Shown: positions 1 to 7,755, counted from the first letter of the stretch. The stretch is DNA of 64,000 nt from Solirubrum sp044628455 (GCF_044628455.1 NZ_JBIYZW010000001.1:2046001-2110000), one strand, 5' to 3'. Notes: a model not told the origin generated them from the sequence alone. Made by a program: numbers and translations.

Positions 1-2
1 AG

Positions 3-101
3 GTGGGCAGCAAGGTGCTGTTTGGCTTGAACGTGGTGGGCCCGGGCGCCGGCACACTGCACGTGGGCGACCCCGTGCGCGTACTAGACGCGGAGGCGTA
101 A
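3..101 (+). CDS. MOSC domain protein, C-terminal end (partial)
   Basis: Only the last 32 residues are inside the window, ending at TAA 99-101. The tail reads as a beta-rich end with N, G and the signature VGDPVRVL, which is how MOSC (molybdenum cofactor sulfurase C-terminal) domains commonly finish ('G.I.VGD.V.V'). MOSC proteins bind or transfer sulfur or handle molybdenum cofactor. It runs on the same strand as the next two genes, 40 bases upstream of the membrane protein. Too short for a secure call. Confidence 0.5.
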   Translation: MGSKVLFGLNVVGPGAGTLHVGDPVRVLDAEA

Positions 102-141
102 GGCCTACCGCCGACTACCCGCAAGCTGCTACTTTCACGGC

Positions 142-1206
142 ATGGCACTTCCCGCTTCGGCCCTGGCCCCGGTTGCCACCCGCCTGCTTTCGGCACGACT
201 GGTGGCCTTGTGGGCGCTGAGTGAGGCCCTGCTCGGCGGCGTGCTGCACGCCCTGAAGCTGCCCGTGACGGGTTTGCTGGTGGGCGGGGTTTCGGTGGTG
301 CTGCTGCAGCTGCTGGGTTACTACGCCCGCCGCCGCGGCACGGTGCTGCGGGCCTTGCTGGTGGTGCTCACGCTCAAGGCCCTGCTCAGTCCGCACAGCC
401 CACCCACGGCCTACGTGGCGGTGGCTTTTCAGGGCCTGCTGGCCGAAGTGCTGTCCTGGGGCTCGGGCTACCCGCGCCTGCGCGGCCTGCTGCTGGGGGG
501 CCTGACGCTGCTGGAATCGGCCGGGCAACGGGCGCTGCTGCTGTGGCTGCTGTTTGGCAATGACCTGCCCACGGCCTTCAACGCCCTGGTGCAGCAGGTG
601 CTGGGGCCGGGGACGGGTTCCACCAACTACGCCGGCGCCCTGGTGGTAGCCTACCTGGGACTGCACGGGCTGTCGGGGCTGGTACTGGGCTGGTGGGCCG
701 GCAGTCTGCCCGCCCGACTGCCGCGGCTGGCCGAGCGCTACCCCTGGCTATGGCTGCCGCCCGAAGCTCCGGCAGCAGCAAACCTGCCTGGTACCCCAAA
801 GGTGCGCGCCGGCAAGCGGCGCTGGCGCATCGGCTCCGGCCTGGGGCTGCTGTGGCTGGTGGTGGCGGCGCTGTGGGCAGCTGCTGTAGCCGGTTGGCCC
901 CCGGCCGTAGCCCTCGACCGCTCCCGGCTCGGGGGGCTGCTGCTGCGCTCGGTGGTGCTTTACGGGGGCTGGACCCTGCTGGCGGCGCCGTTGCTGCTGC
1001 GGGGGCTGCGCGGCTGGCTCACCCGACCCCGGGGCCGCTGGGGCCGCGACCTGGCCGCCACCCTGCAGCTGCTGCCCGGCACCCGGCGGCTGGTGCGGCA
1101 GTGCTGGCGGCTGTCGGGCGGGCACCGTGGCCTGCAGCGGCTGCGCTGGTTTGCCCGGGCGCTGGCCGTCAACCTGTTAGTAGCGCCCACCCCGCAACCC
1201 GCCTGA
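142..1206 (+). CDS. Multi-pass membrane protein of unknown function
   Basis: A 354-residue, very hydrophobic protein with about eight membrane segments: a cluster in residues 20-200, then a charged cytoplasmic-looking stretch (about 200-235, KVRAGKRRWR) and two or three more segments to about 310, with a basic C-terminal tail. The N-terminal pattern of small residues (LHALKLPVTGLLVGG) resembles substrate-binding S components of ECF-type transporters, but I cannot confirm that. The downstream P-loop NTPase starts 5 bases after its stop, so the two are almost certainly co-translated and probably act together. Start ATG 142 is the first in frame and leaves 40 bases after the MOSC gene. Confidence 0.6.
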   Translation: MALPASALAPVATRLLSARLVALWALSEALLGGVLHALKLPVTGLLVGGVSVVLLQLLGYYARRRGTVLRALLVVLTLKALLSPHSPPTAYVAVAFQGLLAEVLSWGSGYPRLRGLLLGGLTLLESAGQRALLLWLLFGNDLPTAFNALVQQVLGPGTGSTNYAGALVVAYLGLHGLSGLVLGWWAGSLPARLPRLAERYPWLWLPPEAPAAANLPGTPKVRAGKRRWRIGSGLGLLWLVVAALWAAAVAGWPPAVALDRSRLGGLLLRSVVLYGGWTLLAAPLLLRGLRGWLTRPRGRWGRDLAATLQLLPGTRRLVRQCWRLSGGHRGLQRLRWFARALAVNLLVAPTPQPA

Positions 1207-1211
1207 CCGCC

Positions 1212-1673
1212 GTGCGCATCCACCTGCTCAGTGGCCCCATTCGCAGCGGCAAAACCACCCGCCTTCAGGCCTGGGCCGGCGGGCAGGCCGGGGCGGCCGG
1301 CCTGCTCATGCCCACCGATGCCCACGGCCGTTACTTCCGGGACTTGCGCAGCGGCCTGCAGTGGCCCACGGCGGCGCGCCCCGGCGACTGGCAGGCGCAG
1401 TGCCTGGGGCCGCACCGGTTTTCGGCCGCCGCTTTCAGCTGGGCCAACCACGCCCTGCTGGGGGCCGCAGCCGCGGCCGGTACGCAGTGGCTGCTGGTCG
1501 ACGAAGTAGGCCCCTTGGAGCTGCGGGGTGCAGGCCTGGCCCCGGCGCTGCGGCGCATTCTGCACGAGCCGGCCTACCAACCGCCGCACCTGCTGCTGGT
1601 GGTGCGGACCGGGTTGCGCGAGGCGGTGGTGGAGCATTTTGCGCTGCACCGGTGGACTCTTACAGAATTTTAA
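1212..1673 (+). CDS. THEP1-like nucleoside-triphosphatase (P-loop)
   Basis: A 153-residue protein. Walker A is GPIRSGKTT right at the N terminus (residues 8-16), and a Walker B with the family signature LLVDEVGPLEL follows near residue 95, matching the THEP1/NTPase_1 pattern 'DEiGP.E'. THEP1 proteins hydrolyse NTPs slowly and their in vivo role is not settled. The GTG at 1212 is preferred because it puts the P loop at the usual distance from the N terminus; the frame is open far upstream but overlaps the membrane protein. Its pairing with a membrane protein and a MOSC protein suggests a role tied to cofactor or metal uptake, which is inference. Confidence 0.75.
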   Translation: MRIHLLSGPIRSGKTTRLQAWAGGQAGAAGLLMPTDAHGRYFRDLRSGLQWPTAARPGDWQAQCLGPHRFSAAAFSWANHALLGAAAAAGTQWLLVDEVGPLELRGAGLAPALRRILHEPAYQPPHLLLVVRTGLREAVVEHFALHRWTLTEF

Positions 1674-1733
1674 GCGCCGATTGCAACTGCAGCCCGCTTT
1701 TTGGCCGAATCCTTAACAATTTGGCATTTAACC

Positions 1734-1765
1734 GTTGCCATTATGCTGCTTGCCGAGTAGTTTTG
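1734..1765 (+). promoter_or_regulatory. Bacteroidota-type promoter for the DUF547 gene
   Basis: GTTG (1734-1737) and TAGTTTTG (1758-1765) are separated by 20 bases. The second matches the Bacteroidota -7 consensus TAnnTTTG exactly and the spacing fits a -33 TTG element. It lies about 115 bases before ATG 1879, implying a 5' leader of roughly 105 bases. Confidence 0.6.
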
Positions 1766-1878
1766 CCAAGTGTTTATCCGCTCAGCTGCACGGTCTTCCG
1801 GTGCAGGCTGGCGTCTTTCGGGGCCTTACCCACCCGCTGGTAAACGCACGCTTCGCGCTACTACTCCTACCTCACCGC

Positions 1879-2676
1879 ATGCCCCGCCTACCCCGTTACT
1901 ATTTTCTTTTGCTGAGCTTGCTGCTGCTCGCTGGCTTCCCCGCCAACGCCAGCAGCGGCTCGCTGCCGCAGCTGCATGCTCCCTGGAGCGACCTGCTGGC
2001 CCGCCACCTGCGCGCCGATGGTTCGCTGAACTACCAGGGCCTGCTCGACGACGAGGATCAGTTGCTGACCTACCTGCAGGCGGCCCGCCGCACGCCGCCC
2101 CAGCCCAGCTGGTCGCGGGCCGAGCAGGCGGCTTACTGGATCAACGTGTACAACGCCAGCAGCGTGTCGCTGACCCTGCAATACTACCCCGTGCAGAGCC
2201 TGAGCGAGGTGCGCGTGAAAACCCTGGGCGGCTACCGGCCGGTGTGGGATGCGCCCGAGGTACAGGTGGGCAATCAGACGTACTCGCTGAACCAGATCGA
2301 GCGCGACATCCTGCCCAAGCTGCTGCCCGGCGAGCCGCGCCTGCACTTTGCCCTCAACCGGGCGGCCCGCTCGGGCCCGGCCCTGCTGCCCACGGCCTAC
2401 GAGGGCGCCCAGCTGGAGCAGCAGCTCACCCTGCAGGCCCAGCGCTTCGTCAACGACGCCCTGCGCAACCAGCTCACGCCCGCCCAGGTGCAGGTCTCAA
2501 GTCTGTTCGACTGGCACGCCGCCGAGTTCGGCCAGGGTGCCGCGCTGCTAGCCTTCCTGAACCGCTACGCTGCCACGCCCATTCCCGCCACGGCCCAGAT
2601 CAGCTACCTGCCCTTCGACTGGTCGCTCAACGACAGCCCCGCTCCCGCCGCTACCGCCCAGCGCGCCGGCCGCTAA
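1879..2676 (+). CDS. Secreted DUF547 domain protein
   Basis: A 265-residue protein with a signal peptide (residues 1-24, MPRLPRYY then a leucine-rich core ending PANAS). The DUF547 pattern is clear: AYWINVYNA near residue 90, then GGYRPVWD and LNQIERDIL, and HFALN followed by the C-terminal cysteine-free variant of the family core. DUF547 proteins are widespread exported proteins whose activity is unknown. I chose ATG 1879 over the earlier ATG at 1735 because it gives a proper signal peptide and because the promoter sits between them. A strong hairpin follows the stop. Confidence 0.8.
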   Translation: MPRLPRYYFLLLSLLLLAGFPANASSGSLPQLHAPWSDLLARHLRADGSLNYQGLLDDEDQLLTYLQAARRTPPQPSWSRAEQAAYWINVYNASSVSLTLQYYPVQSLSEVRVKTLGGYRPVWDAPEVQVGNQTYSLNQIERDILPKLLPGEPRLHFALNRAARSGPALLPTAYEGAQLEQQLTLQAQRFVNDALRNQLTPAQVQVSSLFDWHAAEFGQGAALLAFLNRYAATPIPATAQISYLPFDWSLNDSPAPAATAQRAGR

Positions 2677-2707
2677 GCGCGCTGCGTCCATCCTTCTTAC
2701 CAGCAGC

Positions 2708-2745
2708 GCGGCCGCTTTCCTTCGGGAAGCGGCCGCACGCTTTTA
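2708..2745 (+). terminator. Hairpin terminator after the DUF547 gene
   Basis: GCGGCCGCTTTCC (2708-2720) pairs with GGGAAGCGGCCGC (2724-2736) across a three-base loop, followed shortly by a short T run (CTTTT). It lies 31 bases after the stop of the DUF547 gene. Confidence 0.65.
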
Positions 2746-2828
2746 CAGCTGATTGATTCGGCCGACGGCGGCAACACCCGGGGCCGGACCTGCGTTTGCC
2801 AGCACCCGTACCCTGCCCCTTGTTTGCC

Positions 2829-3503
2829 GTGAACGACCTGCCTTTCCTGCTCGATTTCCTGCGCCAGCTGGCCCTCCACAACTCCAAAGCGTGGATGGAC
2901 GCGCACCGCGCCGACTACCACCGGGCCCGCGCCGCCTTTACGGGCCTCACCACCGAGCTGCTGCGCCGGGCCCAGACGCTCGAACCCGGCCTTGCCCCGC
3001 TCAGCGCCGCCGACGTGATGTACCGCATCAACAAAAACGACCGGTTTCAGCAGAGCGACGAGCCCTACAAGCGCCACATGGGCGCAGGCCTGAAGCCCGG
3101 CGGCCGCCACAGTCCCTGGGCGGGCTATTTCGTGGCCGTGGAGCCGGGCGGCGAAACCTACGTGGGCGCCGGCCGCTGGCTGCCCGAGCCGGCCCAGCTC
3201 GGTCGCATCCGTCAGGAAATTCACTACAACGCCGACGCCTTTCACGCCCTGCGCCAGGATGCCGAGCTGCTGCGCCACTTCCCCGCCGGCCTCGACCAAA
3301 CCAACGCCCTGAAAACCGCGCCTAAGGGCTACGACCGCGCCGACCCCGACATCGAGTGGCTGCGGCTCAAAAGCTACTTCGTGTGGCACACCGTACCCGA
3401 CGCCGAGGTGCTGCGCCCCGACTTCGTCGACCGCGTAGTGAGCAGCTGGCAGGCCGCCCGCCCGCTGGTGCGCTTTCTCAACGAGGCCATGGCCGTTGAG
3501 TGA
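2829..3503 (+). CDS. DUF2461 family protein
   Basis: A 224-residue soluble protein. The family pattern is present: LDFLRQLALHNSKAWMDAHR at the N terminus, VMYRINKNDRFQQSDEPYK in the middle with the RD/RF and YK positions typical of DUF2461, and GYDRADPDIEWLRLKS near residue 175. The biochemical role of DUF2461 (TIGR02453) is unknown. GTG 2829 places the family N terminus correctly; a TTG 33 bases upstream is possible. The stop TGA is immediately followed by a heptad repeat arm. Confidence 0.8.
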   Translation: MNDLPFLLDFLRQLALHNSKAWMDAHRADYHRARAAFTGLTTELLRRAQTLEPGLAPLSAADVMYRINKNDRFQQSDEPYKRHMGAGLKPGGRHSPWAGYFVAVEPGGETYVGAGRWLPEPAQLGRIRQEIHYNADAFHALRQDAELLRHFPAGLDQTNALKTAPKGYDRADPDIEWLRLKSYFVWHTVPDAEVLRPDFVDRVVSSWQAARPLVRFLNEAMAVE

Positions 3504-3505
3504 TG

Positions 3506-3536
3506 AGGTAACAGGTGACAGGTAACACGTCACAGG
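3506..3536 (+). repeat. Heptad repeat arm A1
   Basis: Four consecutive 7-base words (AGGTAAC, AGGTGAC, AGGTAAC, ACGTCAC) plus AGG start three bases after the DUF2461 stop. Read on the minus strand these are words of the form GTTACCT, GTCACCT and GTGACGT. The opposed arm A2 lies at 3633-3709, so the pair can fold back or form a cruciform between two convergent genes. Confidence 0.75.
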
Positions 3537-3578
3537 AGGCGCGCAATTGGCTCGGATTTCGTGGTCCGAAACAACGAG

Positions 3579-3611
3579 CCGGGCCAGCCACTGCAACAGC
3601 GGCTGGCCCGG
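3579..3611. terminator. Hairpin inside the A1-A2 interval
   Basis: CCGGGCCAGCC (3579-3589) pairs perfectly with GGCTGGCCCGG (3601-3611) over an 11-base loop. It sits between the two heptad arms and between convergent genes, so it may stop transcription from either side. It lacks a T run on either strand. Confidence 0.45.
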
Positions 3612-3632
3612 GCCTGAACTTACCCTGAAACC

Positions 3633-3709
3633 CTATTACCTGTCACGTATAATCTGTCAGTTGCCACTCGTGAGTGACGTGTCACGTGTTACCTGTCACC
3701 TCATCACCT
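3633..3709 (-). repeat. Heptad repeat arm A2
   Basis: Read on the minus strand from 3709 downwards, the run has 7-base periodicity: AGGTGAC, AGGTAAC, ACGTGAC, ACGTCAC and then more diverged words ending near GTGACAGGTAATAG. It begins about 10 bases after the stop of the deoxynucleoside kinase gene. It is the inverted partner of A1 and shares its exact words with the 60.6-kb site. Confidence 0.7.
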
Positions 3710-3718
3710 AAGACCTGA

Positions 3719-4342
3719 TTAAAACAGGCCGAACAGGGTGCTCTGGATGTTCTCGATGATGGTGCCCAGATCTTCGGGGCGGCTCACGTAGTCGAGCTGG
3801 TTTACGTCCACAATCAGCAGCTTGCCGGCCGTGTAGGAGCTGATCCACTGCTCGTAGTGCTCGTTGAGGTTGCGCAGGTACTCGATGCGCATGCTGTTCT
3901 CGTAGTCGCGGCCGCGCTTCTCAATCTGGCCGATGAGCTTGGGCAGGTCGGCCTTGAGGTAAAGCAGCAGGTCGGGCGGGTCGACCATGCTGATCATCGA
4001 CTCGAACAAACCCAGGTAGTTCTGAAAGTCGCGCTCGGTCATCAGCTCCGACTGGTGCAGGTTGGCCGCGAAGATGTGGGCGTCTTCGTAGATGGTGCGG
4101 TCCTGAATCACGCCCTTGCCCTCGGCCTTCATCGTTTTGATGTGCTGGGTCTGGCGGAAGCGGCTGTTGAGGAAGTACACCTGCAGGTGAAACGCCCAGC
4201 GGGGCATGTCGTCGTAGAAATCCTTCAGGTAGGGATTGTGGTCAACGTCCTCCAGAAACACTTCCCAGTTGAAGTGGTGAGCCAGTTTATGGGCCAGGGT
4301 GGTCTTGCCGGCCCCGATGTTGCCGACGATGGCGATGTGCAT
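3719..4342 (-). CDS. Deoxynucleoside kinase
   Basis: A 207-residue member of the deoxynucleoside kinase family, which phosphorylates deoxyribonucleosides in salvage. Walker A is GNIGAGKTT (residues 7-15), the glutamate-aspartate stretch FLEDVDHNPYL follows at about 29-39, the DRS-like motif is DRTIYED (81-87), and the lid arginines appear in RGRDYE. These match bacterial deoxyadenosine/deoxyguanosine kinases; base preference cannot be read from the sequence. The ATG at 4342 puts the P loop at its normal place; an upstream ATG at 4447 would add 35 residues with no family match and would cross the promoter. Confidence 0.9.
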   Translation of the reverse strand: MHIAIVGNIGAGKTTLAHKLAHHFNWEVFLEDVDHNPYLKDFYDDMPRWAFHLQVYFLNSRFRQTQHIKTMKAEGKGVIQDRTIYEDAHIFAANLHQSELMTERDFQNYLGLFESMISMVDPPDLLLYLKADLPKLIGQIEKRGRDYENSMRIEYLRNLNEHYEQWISSYTAGKLLIVDVNQLDYVSRPEDLGTIIENIQSTLFGLF

Positions 4343-4371
4343 GAGCGGGATGCGAAACGGAAGTGGGGCTG

Positions 4372-4402
4372 CAAAAGTAGCGCAAACCCGGCACGCGCCG
4401 AA
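4372..4402 (-). promoter_or_regulatory. Promoter of the deoxynucleoside kinase gene
   Basis: On the minus strand TACTTTTG (4379 down to 4372) is an exact TAnnTTTG -7 element, with TTCG (4402-4399) 19 bases upstream as an imperfect -33 element. The start codon lies about 30 bases downstream. Confidence 0.5.
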
Positions 4403-4455
4403 GTGTTTCCTTTCGTAGCTGAATATCGTACCTTGATGATATACCACCGCCTGCC

Positions 4456-4914
4456 ATGCCCCGCTCGCCCCACCTAGCCTCCGACCTGATTCACTCCGTC
4501 ACCGATGATTTTGGCATTTCCGTAGCCGACTTCAATTTTTTCCCCAACGAACGAACCTTGTACGTGCGCTGGCACGGCCACCTGACCAGCAAGGAGGTAG
4601 TGCGCGTGGCCCAGGCCAGCCTGCCCTGGGTTGAGCAGCTGCACCCGCTGGGAATGATCAACGACAAGCGCGGCACCAGTGGCGACTGGGGCGAGGCGCT
4701 GACCTGGCTGGAATTTGAGTGGACGCCGGTGGTGAAGGCCAACGGACTGCGCAGCTTCGCCTACGTGCTCGACCCCGACACGCCCGTGTCGCCGGGCAAC
4801 GCGCAAACCCTGGAGCACCTGGAACAGGAGCTGGAGCTGCGTACCTTCTACACCGTGGGCCCCGCCTGGCGCTGGATGCGCCAGCGTACCCAGCGCCTGT
4901 TGTCGGTGGCCTGA
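4456..4914 (+). CDS. Hypothetical protein, possible SpoIIAA-like fold
   Basis: A 152-residue soluble protein without signal peptide. The arrangement of a strand-helix core (NERTLYVRWHGHLTS, then helices, then MINDKRGTSGDW and SFAYVLDPDTP) is like SpoIIAA/STAS-type proteins common in this lineage, where the segment 'D.R...GDW' recurs. I do not recognise a named family with certainty. It is divergent from the kinase gene (113 bases apart) and stands alone, ending at a bidirectional terminator. Confidence 0.55.
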   Translation: MPRSPHLASDLIHSVTDDFGISVADFNFFPNERTLYVRWHGHLTSKEVVRVAQASLPWVEQLHPLGMINDKRGTSGDWGEALTWLEFEWTPVVKANGLRSFAYVLDPDTPVSPGNAQTLEHLEQELELRTFYTVGPAWRWMRQRTQRLLSVA

Positions 4915-4929
4915 GCCGATGTGGGCACT

Positions 4930-4988
4930 AATTGCCGCGGCCGCCGCCCACTCCCCCGGCTGAGGGGCGGGCGGCGGCCGCGGCAGTT
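4930..4988. terminator. Bidirectional hairpin terminator
   Basis: A 20-base arm (4930-4949, starting AATTGCCGCGG) pairs with 4969-4988 (ending CGCGGCAGTT) with one mismatch, across a 19-base loop. It lies between convergent genes ending at 4914 and 5004, so it can serve both. Confidence 0.7.
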
Positions 4989-5003
4989 GAATGAAGAGCC
5001 AGG

Positions 5004-5726
5004 CTACTTGTTGAGCGCATCCTTGGTGCCGCGGGCCTTCTCGAAGGTGCGGAACTCGGCCTGCCAGGAGCGAATGCGCAGGCGCTCATCCAGCTCGATC
5101 TGCTCGCGCACCTGCTCGTAGCGCTGGTTGAGCTTGCTGAGCACCGTGCTGGCCTGGGCCCAGTCGTCGGGCGTCCACTGCTTGCGGTTTTCGCGGCTGT
5201 AGTCGATGAAGCGGCCGTAGAGGTCGTGCAGCTCGGCGGGCCGGGCGCGGGCGATGTTCACATTTTCGCCCAGGAAGCGTACCTGCGCCTGCTGGGCCGT
5301 GGCGGGCTGCCGGGCCTGGCTTTCGCGCTGGGCCTGCTCGGCCTCCCAGCTTTTGTAGCGGCTCTTGAGGTAGCCGTACTCGCGCTTCGACTGGTTCGAC
5401 AGGCTGTCGGCGGCGCGGTCGATGCGCTGGCTTTGCCGCTCGAAGTCGGCCTTCACCTGGGGCAGCTCGCGGCGGATGGTGGCGTCGGCGCGCTCTACTT
5501 TGTCGTTGACCCACTCGCCGAACACGCGCAGGTCGCGCTCCACGGGCGCCAGCACCGATTCCGAAATCGTGGATTTGGCCGCGGGCCTGGTGGTTTTGGT
5601 CGTGTCGGCTTTGGAAGCGGCGGGCTTGGTTTGGGCCGCGGCCGGGGCCGGGCTCAGCAACACCGCGGCGCCCAGCAGCGGCAGGAAAAGGCGGGAAGCA
5701 GTAGAAAAAGCAAGGGAACGTTTCAT
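5004..5726 (-). CDS. Exported coiled-coil protein of unknown function
   Basis: A 240-residue protein with a signal peptide (residues 1-31, MKRSLAFSTASR then a hydrophobic core and APAAAQ). After a threonine/lysine-rich linker (32-55) the rest is predominantly helical and rich in E, R, Q and K, with heptad-like spacing in residues 60-145 (VNDKVERADATIRREL onward) and 165-230. Bacteroidota carry related lineage-specific periplasmic proteins, but no function is known to me. It is monocistronic between a bidirectional terminator and the divergent GNAT gene. Confidence 0.6.
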   Translation of the reverse strand: MKRSLAFSTASRLFLPLLGAAVLLSPAPAAAQTKPAASKADTTKTTRPAAKSTISESVLAPVERDLRVFGEWVNDKVERADATIRRELPQVKADFERQSQRIDRAADSLSNQSKREYGYLKSRYKSWEAEQAQRESQARQPATAQQAQVRFLGENVNIARARPAELHDLYGRFIDYSRENRKQWTPDDWAQASTVLSKLNQRYEQVREQIELDERLRIRSWQAEFRTFEKARGTKDALNK

Positions 5727-5868
5727 AGCAACGGGGTTACGAGATTGGGCCCAACCGGTTGGAACTAGGCGGGCAGCGGCGCCCTGCTACTCGAAATTTC
5801 GGGCCAAAGCCGCCGCGCCGCCGGCCAATAGTCGTTTTTTCGCCAAATTGTCCCCTTACTTGCGCCCT

Positions 5869-6423
5869 ATGTCTACCCCCGCACCCGATTCCGCTTCCTC
5901 GGCCGCGCCCCACTCGCCGGCCCCGGCCGTGGCGGTTCGGCCGGCTACCCTGGCCGATATTCCGGTCATCATCGAGCTGGCCGAAGCCACCTGGGAGCCC
6001 ACCTACCGCTTTATCATCTCCAAGGAGCAGATCGACTACATGTACCGCGTCATCTACACGCCCGCCTCGCTGCGGCGGCAGATGAGCGACGAGGGCCACG
6101 CCTTCCTGCTGCTGCACACCGACGGGCACCCGGCCGGCTACGCTTCCTTCAGCCCCCGCACCGAAGCACCCGAAGTATACAAGCTGCACAAGCTGTATTT
6201 GCTGCCCTCCCACCAGGGCCGGGGCCTGGGCCGCCAGCTGATTGAGGCCGTGGAAGCCGCCGCCCGCCGCGCCGGCGCCCGGTGGCTGGAGCTGAACGTG
6301 AACCGCCACAACCCCGCCCTGCGCTTCTACGAGCACCAGGGTTTCCAGCAGCACCGCAGCGAGGACATTGCCATCGGCCCCTACTGGATGAACGACTACG
6401 TGCTGCGCAAAGCCCTGGCCTAG
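5869..6423 (+). CDS. GNAT family N-acetyltransferase
   Basis: A 184-residue protein. An alanine/proline-rich N-terminal 24 residues precede a GNAT domain beginning VAVRPATLADIPVI. The acetyl-CoA binding motif is visible as LYLLPSHQGRGLGRQLI (consensus Q/R-x-x-G-x-G/A) near residue 110, and the C-terminal motif is LNVNRHNPALRFYEHQGF. The substrate cannot be inferred. ATG 5869 gives the domain a normal N terminus; the frame is open much further upstream through the neighbouring gene. Confidence 0.85.
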   Translation: MSTPAPDSASSAAPHSPAPAVAVRPATLADIPVIIELAEATWEPTYRFIISKEQIDYMYRVIYTPASLRRQMSDEGHAFLLLHTDGHPAGYASFSPRTEAPEVYKLHKLYLLPSHQGRGLGRQLIEAVEAAARRAGARWLELNVNRHNPALRFYEHQGFQQHRSEDIAIGPYWMNDYVLRKALA

Positions 6424-6468
6424 CGCCCGGGCCGCGCTGCTTTCTCCTGCCTACTACCCCACCCACCC

Positions 6469-6957
6469 GTGCCGCTTCGCTCCCGCCTACTTGCCCTGCT
6501 TTTGCTGCTGACTGCCGCCGGCGCCGCGCCTGCCGCTCTGGCCCAGATTCCCAAGCAGCGCCACATCGACGACATCAAGGCCCAGAGCGTGGCCTGGAAC
6601 CGGGCCTTCAACGGCCGCGACTCCACCGCCCTCTACGCCCTGCTCAGCTCGCGCGTGAACCTGTGCGAGGCCGACGCCTGCTACCCCACCCCGGCCGACG
6701 CGCGCCGCCTGCTGCGCACCCGCTGGCGCAGCCGCCCCGACCTGAACTGGATGAACCGCACCCTGCAGGTGCAGGTAAACGACCAGGTGCTGGTGGGCTA
6801 CGAAACCGGCGAGTTCACCGAAAGCTGGACTCCCAAGGCCGGGGCCGGCAAGTCGCAGCAAACCGGGCGCTACTGGCTGATGTGGGGCTTCGAGAACGGG
6901 AGCTGGCGCATTCTGTCGGGCATCTTCACGCCGCTGACCTGCACCGGCTGCCGCTAG
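6469..6957 (+). CDS. Secreted SnoaL/DUF4440-like protein
   Basis: A 162-residue protein starting with GTG at 6469, giving an immediate signal peptide (residues 1-25, PLRSRLLALLLLLTAAG to ALAQ). The mature part looks like an NTF2/SnoaL-fold domain: IKAQSVAWNRAFNGRDSTAL at the start and GRYWLMWGFENGSWRILSG at the end. Four cysteines (NLCEADAC and TCTGC) could form periplasmic disulfides. It sits 45 bases after the GNAT gene and 42 before the CDGSH gene, so the three may be co-transcribed. Confidence 0.65.
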   Translation: MPLRSRLLALLLLLTAAGAAPAALAQIPKQRHIDDIKAQSVAWNRAFNGRDSTALYALLSSRVNLCEADACYPTPADARRLLRTRWRSRPDLNWMNRTLQVQVNDQVLVGYETGEFTESWTPKAGAGKSQQTGRYWLMWGFENGSWRILSGIFTPLTCTGCR

Positions 6958-6999
6958 CCGCAGCCATTTTCCTTTGTTTTTCCTCCTAATACCCCGCCA

Positions 7000-7224
7000 A
7001 TGGCCACTAAAATTACCGTCAACAACAACGGCTCCCTGCGCATCGAGGGCGAAGACTTCGAAATCGTGGACCCGCAGGGCCAGCCCTACGGCCTGAACGG
7101 CCGCACCCTGGTGAGCATCTGCCGCTGCGGCCTCTCCCAAAACAAGCCCTTCTGCGACGGCTCCCACAAAGGCCACTTCGAGCACAACGCCGTAGCCTTC
7201 GATTTGCCGCCCAAAAAGGTTTAG
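7000..7224 (+). CDS. CDGSH iron-sulfur protein
   Basis: A 74-residue protein carrying one complete CDGSH motif, CRCGLSQNKPFCDGSH. The 2Fe-2S ligands are expected to be Cys41, Cys43, Cys52 and His56, exactly as in the mitoNEET family. Such small single-motif proteins are probably redox or cluster-transfer proteins in the cytoplasm. The gene ends 49 bases before a strong terminator. Confidence 0.92.
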   Translation: MATKITVNNNGSLRIEGEDFEIVDPQGQPYGLNGRTLVSICRCGLSQNKPFCDGSHKGHFEHNAVAFDLPPKKV

Positions 7225-7272
7225 CGGCGGTCTGCGCCGGAGTTTCAGCCGGCGCGGAAAGCCTGAAACGCG

Positions 7273-7310
7273 AGGGGCCCCGACTTAGTAGCCGGGGCCC
7301 CTTTGTTTGT
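7273..7310 (+). terminator. Rho-independent terminator
   Basis: AGGGGCCCCG (7273-7282) pairs with CGGGGCCCCT (7293-7302), followed by TTTGTTTGTTG. It lies between the CDGSH gene and the convergent acyl-CoA-binding protein gene. Confidence 0.75.
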
Positions 7311-7346
7311 TGCGGCTAGGCTCCTGGCCATCCGCGGGCTGGCCGT

Positions 7347-7604
7347 CTACTGGTTGAACAGCGAATCGACCAGGGCCACGTATTCGGCGCGGGCGTCCTC
7401 GGCGCTCTTGCCGTTGAGGCTGCTCCAGGCGTCGTACTTGGCAATGCCCTTGAAGTCGAAGCCGCCGGGCCGCTCGCCCTGTACGTCGCCTTCGGTGGCT
7501 TGCTTGTAGAGGGCGTAGAGCTGGAGCAGCACCGTGTTGGAGGGCTTGCTGGGCAGTTGCTGGGCGCGCTGGGCGGCTTGTTCGAAAGCTTCCTGAGTAG
7601 CCAT
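7347..7604 (-). CDS. Acyl-CoA-binding protein
   Basis: An 85-residue protein, the normal length for ACBP. The four-helix pattern includes AAQRAQQLPSKPSNTVLLQLYALYKQATEGDV and the lysine/tryptophan signature KYDAWSSLNGKS, which is the KWDAW..L.G.S motif of the family that clamps the acyl-CoA. It buffers or delivers long-chain acyl-CoA in the cytoplasm. ATG 7604 is chosen because it matches the family N terminus; an upstream in-frame ATG adds 68 unrelated residues. Confidence 0.92.
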   Translation of the reverse strand: MATQEAFEQAAQRAQQLPSKPSNTVLLQLYALYKQATEGDVQGERPGGFDFKGIAKYDAWSSLNGKSAEDARAEYVALVDSLFNQ

Positions 7605-7755
7605 GCGGGAATGAAATGAAGAAGTGAAACCGTGAGCGGAACCGCGGCGGCGGCTCCGGCGGGTAAGGTACGGATTGCCGGCAATTTGGTAGGCATGCAG
7701 CATTCTTATAGCGCGTATCTTCCGCCCCCACTGCCTTCTTTCCCCAACCACTGCC

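Noticed and set aside
3506..3709. Heptad arms as a CRISPR array or insertion-sequence ends
   Set aside because: The unit is 7 bases without unique spacers, there are no cas genes or transposase, and no target-site duplication is visible.
7684..7724. Promoter between the ACBP and amidohydrolase genes
   Set aside because: A TTTG and a TATCTTCC can be found, but the 28-base spacing and poor -7 match are not convincing.
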